Origin: Bretschneidera sinensis
Taxonomy: Eukaryota; Streptophyta; Magnoliopsida; Brassicales; Akaniaceae
Assembly: GCA_023935145.1 (NCBI GenBank)
Contig: CM043702.1
Coordinates: forward strand, 77,531,320-77,595,319
Direction of reading: 5' to 3'
DNA: 64,000 bases
Part shown: piece after piece, positions 1 through 10,912 of the stretch
Layout of the letters: each line of letters starts with the position of its first letter
Numbering within the stretch: the first letter of the stretch is position 1
Position numbers and translations under genes: made by a program
The notes under the pieces: generated by a model
Databases searched by the model: none
Told to the model about the DNA's origin: nothing
Seen by the model: only the letters and a program-made list of their open reading frames with translations

Positions 1-1740
1 TTACTGATCATAAAAGCTTGACACATTTACCAACCCAGAAAGAGTTGAATTTGAGGCTGAGGAGGTGGATAGAATTGATTTGTGATTATGAATGTACAAT
101 TCATTATCATCCAGGAAAGGCTAATGTAATAGCTGATACATTGAGTAGAAAGGTTATAGGGAGATTAGCTACTATTGGGAGTCACAATACTAGCTTGATG
201 ATAGAATTAAGAAGAATGAGGATGTAGTTGAGTGTCAATGATATAGGAGTATTGATGGAAAATATGGTGGTACAATCTTCTATTATTGATCATTTATTAC
301 AGATGCAGGGTAGAGATGAGGGGATAGAGAAGATCAGTCGAGAAGTGTTGAGTGGGAAGCCAACCGAGTTTAGAGTTAGGGAAGATGGTATGGTGGTATT
401 GGGGCACAGAGTTTATGTTCCCAATAATGTGGAGATGAGGAAGGAGATACTGAGGGAGGCTTATAATTCTGTATATTCCATGTACCAGGGTAATAATAAG
501 ACATACAGAGGATTGAGACAGAATTATTAGTGGTCAGGGATGGAGAAGGACGTAGCGGAATATATTTCTAGATGTTTGACTTGTCAACAAGTGAAGTATG
601 GGAATAATCATCCAACAGGTTTATTACAACCTTTTCCAGTACCTGAGTGGCCATAGGAAATTATGAGTATGGATTTTGTCTCTGGTTTTCGCCGTACCTA
701 TAGAGGACATGATACTGTGTGGGTTATAGTGGATAGGCTTTCTAAGTCTTCACATTTCCTTCCTATTAAAACTACCTGGAGTCCTAAAAAGTTGGTTGAC
801 TTGTATGTAGTGGAGATAGTAAAATTACATGGAGTACCAGTGAGCATTGTATCAGATAGAGATTTTAGATTTACCTCTAGAATTCGGAGAGGTTTCCAAG
901 AAGCTATGGGTACCCGTGAGTAGTTTAGTACAGTTTTCCATCCACAAACTGATGGGCAGACGGAGAGAATCATCAGAATATTAGAAGATATGCTGAGGGC
1001 AAGAGTATTGAGTTTCTTAGTGAGCTGGGATGCTTATTTGCCTTTGATCGAGTTTGCATACAATAATCAGTATCAAACTAGTATTTGGATGGCACCATTC
1101 GAGGCTTTATATGGTAAAAGGTGTAGAACTCCAGTATGCTGGGAAGAAGTTGGAGAGAGAAAGATATTTGGTCTAGAAATTATAGACTTGACTACTGAGA
1201 GGATCAAACTAGTTAGGGAGAACCTTAGAGCAGCACATAACAGACATAATGGATATGCTAATAAAAGAAGACGACCTCTCGAGTTTCAAGTTGATGATTG
1301 GGTATTTTTTTAGATATCTCCGTGGAAGGGTGTGTTGAGGTTTAAAAAGAAGGGAAAGTTGAGCTCGAGATTTGTGGGGCCATATAAGGTGATTAAGAGA
1401 ATTGGACCAGTAGTATATCGATTGGATTTGCCCCCAGAGTTAAAGCAATTACATAATGTGTTTCATGTGTCACTATTGAGAAAGTACTTACACGATGAAT
1501 CCCCTAGTATCTCGAATCAGGCGATAGAGCTTCAGGAAGATTTGACTTTTATGCAAGCACCGGTCATAATTCTAGACAGAAAGAGCAAGTCCTGCGAAAT
1601 AAAGTCATTCCTTTGATTCAAATATTATGGCGGAACAAAGATATCGAAGAAGTCACTTGGGAGCATGAAGCAAGAATAAGGAAGGATTATCCCCAACTCT
1701 TTCATGAATTAGGTAAGAAAATTTCGGGGACAAAATTTTT
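1..1740 (+). pseudogene. Tekay/Del-like Ty3-gypsy pol 3' end (RNase H end, integrase, chromodomain-like tail)
   Basis: Reads as the end of RNase H ([16 protein letters not shown] near 90-165), the integrase zinc finger (CLTCQQVK near 575), the integrase core (MDFVSGF near 668, IVSDRD near 845, FHPQTDGQTER near 940) and a C-terminal tail ([17 protein letters not shown]; then, after a frameshift near 1600, ILWRNKDIEEVTWEHEARIRKDYPQLF in pieces). The W-x-x-E-ATWE-like tail and the order RNase H-integrase-chromodomain are typical of plant Tekay/Del chromoviruses. Broken: in-frame stops near 225, 528, 655, 921 and 1311, plus the 1600 frameshift. The finger histidines read as Tyr (EAYNSVYSMYQG; usually His in both places). 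The 5' part of the element lies outside the window. Lineage is from motif recall, not a tree. Confidence 0.88.
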
Positions 1741-2680
1741 GTAAGGTGGGTACAACTGTAATACTCGTATTTGTAAAGTAAGGGTAAAGAAGTACTTTAA
1801 TAAATATGACATAGAGTTAAAATAATATATATGTATATATATATTTAAATGCAAAAGATTTAATTTTAATAAAACAATTCAAAAAATATATATCTGAGTC
1901 ATCCAAAAGAAGACAAAAATAAATAAATAAATTGTGGCAACACCTATTGTAAAGAGAATGAGGCCAAGCTGCATGTAAAGTAGCAAGGCCTCTGCGTGGA
2001 GCATTTTAAGGAGGGGGCTGCTAAATCTTGTTTAGATTTTTGGCTTATAAATACGAATAGTTTTATTTTATTTTTATTTATTTACTTACCAAATCCTGTT
2101 TTGTTTTCTTTCAACTATGATTCAAATTACTCTCTTTCTTTAGACACTTGGGGACCGAAAGAAATGTTGAAAGACCAAAATTTTGAAGGGTTTACGGGAG
2201 AATTTTATAGAGAAACATGGGAAGCTCTAAGAAAAACATAGGTAATAACGTGAAGTTTATTTTTGAAATTTAGAATACATGAAATTTCCTGGAATTCAAA
2301 GTGGGAATTTTCAAAGGATGTGAATTATGGAAGAATTGAAGAATAAATTAGAAATTTTAATATAAATATTATGTCAGGTGTTGACAATCAGCAACTTGAA
2401 AAAATTGCTGAGAGGAGCAGAAAAGGTAAGGAGGTGATCCACAGGTACCTCTAAGTGCTACGTGATGAGTTAGATTTACTTAAAGTAATCAAGATAAATA
2501 TGAAATATGTAGTGATAATATTTGAATAAATCATTAACTTATGATTTGTGATAGATGAAAGTTGGTTGATTGGTATGATAGGAATAGTGGATATGTAGAG
2601 AATTATTTTATGAGAAATAATATTATTCGAATAATGAGTCGATTTAATAATAAAGGCGATAAGGGAAATTCTTGATGAGC

Positions 2681-2790
2681 TATGGTTGATGATTTGATAT
2701 GATTTATGAGGAGAGGAAATTTAGTGGATCTTGACAACCTATGATTGATGATTTGATATGATTTATGATGAGAGAAATTTAGTGGATTTT
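2681..2790. repeat. 59-bp tandem duplication in Tekay LTR
   Basis: Two adjacent copies with the core TTGATGATTTGATATGATTT, starting near 2681 and 2740, each followed by GAAATTTAGTGGAT. The copies differ at a few bases. No function seen. Confidence 0.7.
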
Positions 2791-2916
2791 TTCAAATAAT
2801 AAATTGAGAATAATCAGGATAGCTAATTTAAATATTTGAATTCATGTTTGTTTTTATATCATTGTTCATATGCATAGTTCATATCATTGTTCATATTCAT
2901 ATGCATGAAATAAAAT

Positions 2917-3037
2917 AACCGAGAGAGGGCCGGTCTAATTGAAAAACCATGACAGTCAGTATATACTGGAAATAAATGAAAACCGTGATAGTTGGTATAT
3001 GATGGAAATAAATTAACCGGGAGGGGGCCGGTCTAGG
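2917..3037. repeat. 97-bp-period duplication in Tekay LTR
   Basis: The motif AACCG(A/G)GAG(A/G)GGGCCGGTCTA occurs at about 2917 and 3014, with related AT-rich filler (TGGAAATAAAT, ACCGTGATAGTTGGTATAT-like) between. It is a GC-rich island in an AT-rich LTR. Confidence 0.6.
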
Positions 3038-3277
3038 ACAAAAACATGTCGACATATGGGAAGACGTTTCCTAATAATAATTCATGCATTGCATCTATTT
3101 TAAATATTGATTGTATTACTAAAATACTGAAGTGTTGTTTGTTATTGTAAATTTATTTATAGATGAATAAATTTACAGATGAATAAGTCTCTCAGAGAGA
3201 CAGTTATGGTGATAAAGAAACATAGAAGTATGATATGATAAGAACCATCTAAATAGTAGACTTTATGCTATGAACTT

Positions 3278-4067
3278 TGTTGAGAAAATCACCACAAGAA
3301 ATCTTAGGTTGTGATCTTTCCCAAACACCCAAATCCAGAATGATTTGTACAAAATTGAAACAAGAATCAAATTATAAAAGAGAACATAAGCAATTGTTAT
3401 CGAGGTTTGGCAATGTGCCTACGTCCCCGTGAGCTCCTCCGAGCTCTCTGCACTAAATCAATTGAGTTCTTACAATTATAGAAACATCCCTTCAAGAAAC
3501 CTCTTGTTCTTGAAGAATGAAAGAAGAGAAAAGAAAGAGATAAGAACTAAGTGTTTCCCTAGAATTTTCCTCAAGAAAATTCCAATTATAAAGCCCTTTA
3601 ATCCCCAATCTTGACTACTCTCTCTCACTAGAAAGACCTCTCCAGATTTGAGAGCCTTTCTCTCTAAACAACCAGCCTCTCTTGAATGAGTCTCTCTTGT
3701 GTTTTGTGTCTTTACACTCTCACACTTGTTGTTATGTCTTGATCTACTTTGATTGCTCCTAGATGACATAAATATTGCAATGACCACCTCATCCAATCTT
3801 TGAGATCAATCTCAACCCTTAGATCTCAAGAACCAAAGACTCGTAGCTCTCTAAGAGTCTAAGTGAACTTGTGCGTTTTAACTAAGTCCCATGCACCATC
3901 TCGAAGTGCTGATTAATTGGTGTCAGGTGTGCTTTGTGTTGAGGCTTGGAACAGGGCATCCACGGCTCAGAAGTTGGGAAACTTTCTACTTTGCTGGAGG
4001 CCGCGACGCACAGCCATACCTGATGCTGACCATTTTCACTTGTTTAATTCTTTGACAAATCCCAACA
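3278..4067 (-). repeat. Copia-1 3' LTR (790 bp)
   Basis: Direct repeat of 8411-9259 with TG...CA ends. On the minus strand it is preceded by the purine-rich stretch ACAAAGGTAGAGTT (within 4068-4085), the likely polypurine tract. It lacks about 60 bp of GC-rich repeat (near 3955-4015) that the other LTR has, which accounts for the length difference. Confidence 0.92.
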
Positions 4068-4147
4068 AACTCTACCTTTGTCTAAGCAATTAAACCGGAA
4101 CCCATTGTGCAGGGAACTCAGGATCCAAACTCAACTTGAGTTACCAA

Positions 4148-5800
4148 TCAACCAACTCCAATCCTAAGAAGTCCAAGGCAATGATTGAACTTTCTTAGAG
4201 GTAGAACTTTAGTACTTAAATCTGCAGGATTTTCTTCCATGACCACTTTGTCCACATGAATGAATCCTTCTGTAACATTTTCCCGAATGAAATGATACCG
4301 AACATCCATATGCTTTGTCCTCTCATGGAACACCAGATTCTTACACAAATGCAACCCACTTTGGCTATTCGAATACACCACCACCTGCTCTTTTAGGACC
4401 TTCAACTTTTCTAACAACCCTTTGGACCACATAGCCTCCTTAATGGCTTCCGTTGCCGCTATGTATTCTGCCTCAGTTATTAAGAGTGCTACCACTAGCT
4501 GCAACTGAACATTCCAACTTATACAACATCCGTTTAAGTTGAAGAAGTAGGAGGTAATCGATATTCTTTTATCCCGGTTTGCTCCATAGTCCGAATCCGC
4601 ATAACTTTCAAGATAGATGGACTTACCCCTCTTCTCGCAAACAAGCCCCACATCTGAGCTTCCCTTCAAGTACCTCAGCAACCACTTCATCCCAAGCCAT
4701 TGCTCCTTTCTGGGATTACTCATAAACCTGCTGAGAACACTTATTGCATGAGGAACGTCAGGTCTAGTGCTTACCATCATGAACATGACTGATCCAACCG
4801 CACTAGAGTAAGGGACCTTTTCCATTTCCTTCTTCTCTTCATCCGTTCTAGGACATTGATCGCTGGAGAACCTGAAATGACTAGCAATAGGAACCTTCAC
4901 TGGTTTACTATATTCCATAGAAAACTTAGATATCATCTTTTCTATTTAGAAAGTCTGAGAAATCTTCAATCTGTTTCTCTCCTTTTCCCGAATTATACTC
5001 ATCCCAAGGATCTTCTGTGCATGACCAAGATTCTTCATCTCAAACTCCGAACTGAGTTGAGACTTTAATTTTTCTATCCTCTCCATGCTGCTCCCAACCA
5101 ACAGCATATCATCAACATAGATGAAGATGATCACCATTTCCTCCACCTTGTGACCGTTTTAGTACAAGCGCGAATCATAGTAGCTCCTCATGAAACCCAA
5201 GCTAGTTACAAAGGAATCAAACCTTTTATTCCATTACCGAGGAGATTGCTTCAGGCCATAGAGAGATTTCTTTAATTTGCACACCAAATCCCCATGCCTT
5301 CTTTCCTCATAGCCTTCAAATTGCCTCATGTAGATGGTCTCATCAAGCTCTCCATGTAAGAACACTGTCTTCACATCCATTTGCTCAATCTCCCAATTAA
5401 ATTGGATCACCATTGCTAACACTATCCTTATCGTCTTGTATTTCACAACTGGTGAGAATATTTCAGTGAAATCTATACCTTCTCTTTATGTGATCCCCTT
5501 TGCCACCAGCCTAGCTTTATACCGAACTTCATCCCCTGGAGTGTTCCCTTCTATGATCTTGTAAATCCACTTACAATCCACAACTCTCTATTTTTCTGGT
5601 TTGGGCACCAATTCCCGAGAGTTGTTTTTCCTCAAAGAATGTATTTCCTCCTCTATAGCTAGCTTCCATCTTGACGAATCCTTACATTCCATGGCATCAA
5701 TGTAAGTTTTTGGTTCACTCCCTCCTTCTGAATAAGGAGCTGCTACATTAGCATCCGCAAAACCATATCTCAAAGGTGGTCTAACCAACCTCCTTTCCCA
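4148..5800 (-). pseudogene. Copia-1 reverse transcriptase and RNase H
   Basis: On the minus strand, reading downward: acidic linker and RT start (EPKTYIDAMECKDSSRWKLA, about 5700), RT motif QMDVKTVFLHGELDE and LKKSLYGLKQSPR (5446-5234), catalytic YVDDMLLVG (near 5120), then SVLSRFMSNP, WLLRYLKGSS, YADSDYGANRDKR and the RNase H end TEAEYIAATEAIKEAMW. These are the standard copia RT and RNase H blocks and the YVDD pair is intact. The frame is broken at least near 5590, 5230 and 4940, so it cannot be translated as one protein. It ends just before the 3' LTR. Confidence 0.9.
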
Positions 5801-5899
5801 GTCCCTTATGAGCTGATAATCATTATGATTCCCTGCATTATCCCCTTCTAGTTCAGCCTCCTCTTGAGTGTCTTAAGCTTGGCCTTCATCAACGGGCTC

Positions 5900-7300
5900 T
5901 ACCTGGTCTGAACCCTTTTGCCTTCCTTACTCTACCTGAATAGAATTTTCCTTCATGCTATGCTCCATATAAACCGGGCTAGTTTGCCCACTTTCCCCTG
6001 CAGGGTTAGTTTTCTCCAAATAGGGAAACAAATGCTCATTAAAAATGATATCTTTACTTATTATGAGTTTAGTTCCTTTTGGTTCTAAGGACCACAACCT
6101 ATATCCCTTAACCCCTTCACCATATCCTAGAAACACACATTTCCTAGATCTTGGGCTAAGTTTATCATCCTTTTAATGTGCAAACGCAGCACATCCAAAA
6201 GTCCTAAGGTTGCTTAACTCAGGGAGTTTTCCACTCCACATCTCCTCGGGTGTCTTAAGGTCCACAGCTCTAGAGGGTGATCTATTAACCAATTATGTAG
6301 CAGTAGACACAGCTTCCTCCCAAAAACATTTAGGTAATCTGGAGCCTATTATCATGCACCTAACCTTGTCTAGGAGGGTCCTATTCATCCTCTCAGTAAC
6401 TTCATTTTTCTGAGGTGTTTTCACAACTGTTCTATGTCTTAAAATGCCATTTAACTCACAGAATTTGTCAAATTCCTTATTAAAAAATTCTAAGCCATTA
6501 TCGGTTCTTAACACTTTAACTACCTTTCCCATTTGAGTTTCTTCCAGCTTTTTCCACACCATAAATTTATTCAAAGCATCTGATTTATTTTTAAGCAAAT
6601 AAACCCAAACCTTTCTAGAATAATCATCAATTAAAGATAAAAAGTAAAGATTACCTCCCTATGTTGGTGTTCTTGCTGGTCCCCAAAGATCGGCATGAAT
6701 ATAGTTAAGAATCCCCTTTGACTTGTGCACTTCGGTGTTGAAGCTAAACCAATATTGCTTCCCAAGAACACAACTCTCGCAGAAATCGAGTTTTTCTACC
6801 TTATCACAATCAAGTAACCCATCCTTGCTGAGAACTTGTAGCCCCTTTTCGCTCATATATCCCAAGCGATTATGCCAAAGTACTGCCTTATCCATCTCAG
6901 CGATCAAGATTGCTGCTTGATCCTTGATGTCCGTCTCTCTAATCATCTCATAGAGACCGTTCTTGATTGCTGCTTTGATCACTATCAAAGATCCTTTGGT
7001 TACCTTGATCTTACCTCCCTCTGCTTTTTATGTGTACCCCATGGAATCTAGCTACCCCAATGAGATCAAATTTCTTCTCAAATCCGAAAGGTATCTCACA
7101 TTCCATAGCAGCCTTGTAACTCCATCAAACATCCTCAATTGGATGTCTTCTATGCCCCTCACTTGGCATGAAGTATTGTTCCCTAAGAAAACCATTTCCC
7201 CATCGATTTCCTTGAAATTCTTGAACCAATTCTGGTGAGGACACATATGCTAGGTGCACTCGGAATCCAAGATCCATCTTTCGTTTCCCTGCCACTTGCT
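5900..7300 (-). pseudogene. Copia-1 protease and integrase
   Basis: Minus strand. The protease site reads WILDSECT, where copia normally has D-(S/T)-G, so the glycine is lost. The GAG-pre-integrase zinc region follows (HNRLGYMSEKGL ... CESCVLGKQ), then the integrase core with all three acidic positions visible: HADLWGPARTPT (near 6680), LRTDNGLEF (near 6500) and the E of VTERMNRTLLDKVR (near 6395). The copia integrase C-terminal signature FLGYGEGVKGYRLW is at about 6120. Several stops and frameshifts (near 7250, 7030, 6655, 6290). Confidence 0.88.
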
Positions 7301-8152
7301 CAAATTTGAGCACACAACAAGAACATCATCTTGCTGTTCTCCTTTGGCAACCGAATCCTCTCCATTATTGGTATGGCTTCTTCTTTTCATCTTCTTGCAA
7401 TCTCTCTTGAAATATCCCTCCTTATTGCAGTAGTAGCATTGCTTTCCTCCAAACTTCGGTTTAAAATGCAATCTTCCATGGCTCTGCCCTCTACCCTTTG
7501 ATTTGTCCCGGTAGTTGCCATGGATGCTACTGCCATTCCGAGTTGCAAGTCTTCCTCTAACAAACAGACTTTCCCCACTTGATACTTCCTTCATCTTGGC
7601 TTTGAAATCATGAGCCCTTATAGCATTGATCACAATTTCTTTGGTTAGTGTATCTTCTCCATATTCAATAGCATTAATCAAACTTTCAAAATAATCAGGA
7701 AGAGAATTCAATAACATAACAACCAATTGTTCATCCAGGAGTATTATACTACAACTAGCCAAATTTTGTACTAGTTTATTAAACACATCAAGATTATCTT
7801 GCAACTCTTTATTAGGATCCATTTTAAAAGCAAAGATTTGTTTAAGAAGATATGTCTTATTAGGGAGAGTCTTGGTAAGAAATAACTCATCTAGTTTCTT
7901 CAAAATGATAGCTGGATCTTCCATGTCTCCATATTCCCTTGTCACACTATCCGATATGTGCAGGAAGATGGTGTTGTATGCCATCTTCTTTATCTCATTC
8001 TGCTAGACCTCCGTGATACTTGTTGGAAAATCATCATCTTCTCCAATAGCCAAGCCCACCTTTTGTTGCATAAGAACAACCTTGATTTTCCACTTCCAAA
8101 GGGCAAAGTCTCCTTTTCCATCAAACTTCTCAACAATGTAGTTCGAACCCAT
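7265..8152 (-). pseudogene. Copia-1 gag
   Basis: Start chosen at the ATG at 8152 (minus), giving MGSNYIVEKFDGKGDFALW, which matches the start of the Copia-2 gag (MASNFCVEKFDGKRDFALW). It contains the UBN2/copia gag core (KLDELFLTKTLPNK, LLNSLPDYFESLINAIEYG) and one CCHC knuckle, CYYCNKEGYFKRDC, for RNA binding. One in-frame stop near 8003 splits it. About 290 codons, normal for copia gag. Confidence 0.88.
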
Positions 8153-8216
8153 CTTACAGAGAAAATCCCAAGATTTATGCAGCACCCACAATTGTTTTCC
8201 AACTTCTAAACTTCAA

Positions 8217-8299
8217 GAACCCGATCAACTCTTGATCTCAGCACCATTCTTGAACCTCAGGAACCCGATTAACTCTCGATCTCAGCACCGTTCTTGAAT
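8217..8299. repeat. Duplicated leader unit in Copia-1
   Basis: Two copies (about 8217-8254 and 8261-8299) of a unit beginning GAACCCGAT(C/T)AACTCT(T/C)GATC, in the untranslated leader between primer site and gag. A related unit (TTCTTGA-rich) is present in the Copia-2 leader at 39460-39590. Confidence 0.65.
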
Positions 8300-8397
8300 C
8301 ACCCAAGAAGTTTCCTTTGATCTTGCCTGGATACCCGCTGTACTAGCTCTAATACCACTGTATCACCACCAAAGAATCCTTTGGTTCTTGGAACCGA

Positions 8398-8409
8398 GCT
8401 TTGATACCA
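8398..8409 (-). other. Copia-1 primer binding site (Met-tRNA type)
   Basis: TGGTATCAAAGC on the minus strand, one base after the 5' LTR end. It matches the plant copia primer site TGGTATCAGAGC except for one base. A second similar sequence (TGGTATTAGAGC, 8347-8358) lies about 50 bp further in, giving a duplicated site. Confidence 0.88.
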
Positions 8410-8410
8410 C

Positions 8411-9259
8411 TGTTGAGAAAATCACCACAAGAAATCCCAGGTTGTAATCTTTCCCAAACACCCAAATCCAAAATGATTTGGACAAAACCGAAACAAGAAT
8501 CAAAGCATAAAAGAGAACACAAGCAATTGTTATCGAGGTTCGACAATGTGCCTACATCTCCATGAGCTCCTCCGAGCTCTCTGCACTGAATCAATTGAGT
8601 TCTTACAATTACAGCAACATCCTTTCAAGAAACTTCTTGTTCTTAAAGAATGAAAGAAGAGAAAATAAAGAGATAAGAACTAAGTGTTTCCCTAGAATTT
8701 TCCCCAAGAAAATTCCAATTACAAAGCCCTTGAATCCCTAATCTTGACTACTCTCTCTCTCACTAAAAAGACCTCTCCAGATTTGAGAGCCTTTTTTTTC
8801 TAAACAACTAGCCTCTCTTGAATAAGTCTCTCTTGTGTTTTGTGTCTTTGCATTCTCACACTTGTTGTTATGTCTTGATCTACTTTGATTGCTCCTATAT
8901 ATGGCAATGACCACCTCATCCAATCTTTGAAATCAATCTCAACCCTTAGATCTAACGAACTAAAGACTCGTGGCTCTCTTAGAGTCTAAGTGAACCTGTG
9001 CATTTTACCAAGTCCCACGCACCATCTCAAAGTGCTGATTAATTGGTGTCAAGTGTGCTTCATGCTGAGGCTTGGAACAGGGCGTGCCGCGACTTAGAAG
9101 TGGGGAAACTTGCTGCCTTACTGGAGGTCATGGCGCGAATGGGCTGGACCGCGGCGCAGCCTGAAGGTAAGGAGCTTCTGACTTGCTAGAGGCCACGGCG
9201 CATAGCCATACCTGATGCTGACCATTTTCACTTGTTTAATTCTTTGACAAATCCCAACA
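8411..9259 (-). repeat. Copia-1 5' LTR (849 bp)
   Basis: Direct repeat of 3278-4067. Near 9070-9205 it holds an extra GC-rich unit (GCCGCGAC, GACCGCGGCGCAGCC, GGCCACGGCGC) compared with the other LTR, so a tandem unit was gained or lost after insertion. Confidence 0.92.
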
Positions 9260-9813
9260 AACCTCATAACGAGGTAATTATGAGATAATTGATGGTCTTA
9301 AAGTAAACAAATGTATAAGAAGAAGAGATTGATAGAGAATGAGACTTATGATATGTGTAGTGATAGTAGAATGCTATTATCAAGTTATATGAGATATCAA
9401 TGATTAAATATTAAAAGACTATTTATACTAATTGAATACTTCTAGTAAATTTAATTCACTGAGCTTGTGAAGTTCATCCCTCATTGTACAATGATTTCAG
9501 GTAGCAGGCAAGACAAATAGTTTGGTGAGTTAAGGTTCATATGAAATCATTATTTGTAAGCCATGTATGTGTCCACATCCTCAGACTAATGAGAAAATAA
9601 AATAAAAATTTATTTGTAAATATTCATGCATTTTACGTTGTATATAATGTTTAAGTTAAGATCAGAATGATGTATCTCCCTTTTTAAGGGTTGAGAAGTA
9701 ATGTAAAAATTTATGTTGTCATTATTTTCTTGTTGTATATATGTATCATGCTGGGATTTTCAAAATGTGACAACACCGTCTCGGGGGTGGCCAACCCGGT
9801 ATGGGTCGTTATA
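9260..9813 (+). repeat. Tekay-like 3' LTR, second part
   Basis: Continuation of the LTR after the Copia-1 insertion. Ends GGGTCGTTATA; Tekay-type LTRs usually end GGGTCGTTACA, so the terminal CA seems to have become TA. The region just before the end (GTCTCGGGGGTGGCCAACCCGG, 9779-9800) is GC-rich, as in other LTRs of this type. The first five bases, AACCT, are the right copy of the Copia-1 target duplication. The end is inferred from the motif only. Confidence 0.6.
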
Positions 9814-9825
9814 TCTACATCTTGT

Positions 9826-9922
9826 GTTTTAGCAGAAATGTTGGAACATTCTCAAGGGTAATGTTACCAAACTTTACAAAGCAATTTATTCTTCAAATAA
9901 TTTTTCAAAAGGTTGGCATGAT
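9826..9922 (+). pseudogene. LINE (L1-type) ORF2 relic, piece 1
   Basis: Reads QKCWNILKGNVTKLYKAIY then NNFSKGWHD, which fits the stretch of plant L1 reverse transcriptase just before the LIPK motif. It is cut by the hAT-like element at 9923. The fit is moderate by itself; it is supported because the following LINE motifs continue in order on the far side of the insert. Confidence 0.5.
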
Positions 9923-10046
9923 CAATGTTTTCAAAAAAGGTTTTGGGGCGCACCCCGAGCGAAATAGGGCAAAAAAGCCCTGGGGCATGATTGTTGGGGT
10001 GAAAGTTCTATATATATATGTTTGTTAGTAATATACTAACCGTCAA

Positions 10047-10115
10047 GCAGCAGTGGTCTAGTGGTAGATTGGTACATTAACATGTTATAGGCCTTGGTTT
10101 GATTCTCGCTGATGC
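10047..10115 (+). other. tRNA-like sequence (SINE head or tRNA pseudogene)
   Basis: GCAGCAG (10047-10053) can pair with CTGATGC (10109-10115) at 6 of 7 positions, as an acceptor stem. Between them lie an A-box-like TGGTCTAGTGG (10054-10064) and a B-box-like GGTTTGATTCT (10096-10106), both close to pol III internal promoter consensus. The anticodon arm and T stem do not fold well, so it is not a working tRNA. It is followed by T-rich repeats. It may be the 5' head of a SINE inside the hAT-like element. Confidence 0.45.
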
Positions 10116-10130
10116 ATTTGTCATGCATGA

Positions 10131-10290
10131 GTAAAATTTTTTTTTTTTTGCCTTTTTTTCCCTCCTTTCCACTGTTTATGTGAAATCTTTTTTTTTTGTG
10201 GCCTTTTTTCCCTCCTTTCCACTGTTTCTTTTTTTCCTCTCTTTGTTTCCACTATTTCCTTTTTTTCCCCCTCATTTGTTTCCACTTATT
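10131..10290. repeat. Pyrimidine-rich imperfect tandem repeat
   Basis: Repeats of a unit like TTTTTTCCCTCCTTTCCACTG, with four to five degenerate copies each ending TTTCCACT. Almost pure pyrimidine on this strand. Confidence 0.7.
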
Positions 10291-10912
10291 AGCAAATTCA
10301 TTAAATAAACTCCATATTATATACTCTGCATTTCATTAATATCATTTTATAACATCATTAGGATTGCATTATCTATGTTATCTAATTTGTTACTTTTAAT
10401 ATATTTATATATATGAATTTTTTATACCAATGTAAGTTTGTAAACACTAATCAGTAAACATTTGACACTTAACATTGTGTTATTTTTATATTTGTTGGAA
10501 TTTGGAACGTGTTTGTGTCTTGTGATGAACAGATTGGTCAATTTGAAAATTAGATTTTGGTTTTTAGAGTGTCATTTATGTTTTATTGATCAAAGATGAG
10601 ATGTATGTGAATTTGTTATATTATTGTAAGTGCGTAAACAACAACCACTTAACATTATGTTTGTGATGTTAACGTGTGTTTGTGAAATATTTTGATAAAT
10701 ATTCATTCATAGGTCTTAAGTTAGTAAAGTTTATTGATAATTAATTAATTTATATTATTTCAATTTTTTAGTATTTTTATAATTTAATTAACATTATTTT
10801 TTTCAAAACATCCCAACGTTTCAAAAGGCTTACGCCCCAACGCCTCAGGGCTTACGCCTCACCTCATTGAGGCAAAACATCTCGCCCAACGCCCTCACCT
10901 CTGAAAACACTG

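Larger units (their letters stand above)
1757..3277 (+). repeat. Tekay-like 3' LTR, first part
   Basis: Starts TGTAATACTCG directly after a short purine-rich stretch (AAGGTGGG, 1743-1750) that would be the polypurine tract, just downstream of the chromodomain-like tail. The LTR is interrupted at 3277 by Copia-1 and resumes at 9260. Its total own length is about 2.07 kb, normal for Tekay/Del. It holds an AT microsatellite near 1828-1845 and two local duplications. The 5' LTR is outside the window, so the boundaries rest on TG/near-CA ends and context. Confidence 0.7.
3278..9259 (-). mobile_element. Copia-1: Ty1/copia LTR retrotransposon, complete but dead
   Basis: Two direct LTRs (3278-4067 and 8411-9259), both TGTTGAG...CCCAACA, enclose a copia-order gag-protease-integrase-RT-RNase H on the minus strand. 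The 5-bp target duplication is AACTT (3273-3277) and AACCT (9260-9264), one transition apart. The primer site TGGTATCAAAGC sits next to the 5' LTR (8398-8409), as expected for plant copia elements primed by initiator Met-tRNA. The coding region has many stops and small frameshifts. It inserted into the Tekay 3' LTR, so it is younger than that element. Copia-2 in this window is a close relative. Probably Tork-like from the protein motifs, but this is an inference. Confidence 0.93.
9923..10912. mobile_element. Non-autonomous hAT-like DNA element (990 bp)
   Basis: Terminal inverted repeats CAATGTTTTCA (left) and CAGTGTTTTCA (right, as reverse complement). Flanks GGCATGAT (9915-9922) and ATCATGAT (10913-10920) share 6 of 8 bases, as an aged 8-bp hAT target duplication would. 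Subterminal regions are rich in GGGGCG/CGCCCC motifs (9945-9990 and 10828-10898). No transposase reading frame, so it would have needed an enzyme from elsewhere. It contains a tRNA-like sequence and long pyrimidine runs. Superfamily is inferred from the termini and duplication length. Confidence 0.68.

Noticed and set aside
1996..2241. 81-codon ORF at the start of the Tekay LTR
   Set aside because: AT-rich, no motif, inside an LTR, with no homologue among the other elements seen here.
9945..9990. GGGGCGCACCCCGAGCG as a CpG island or rDNA-like promoter
   Set aside because: It is the subterminal GC motif of the hAT-like element, mirrored by CGCCCCAACGCC near its right end.
10047..10115. Functional tRNA gene
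   Set aside because: Only the acceptor-like stem and promoter-like boxes are convincing; the anticodon and T arms do not pair properly.
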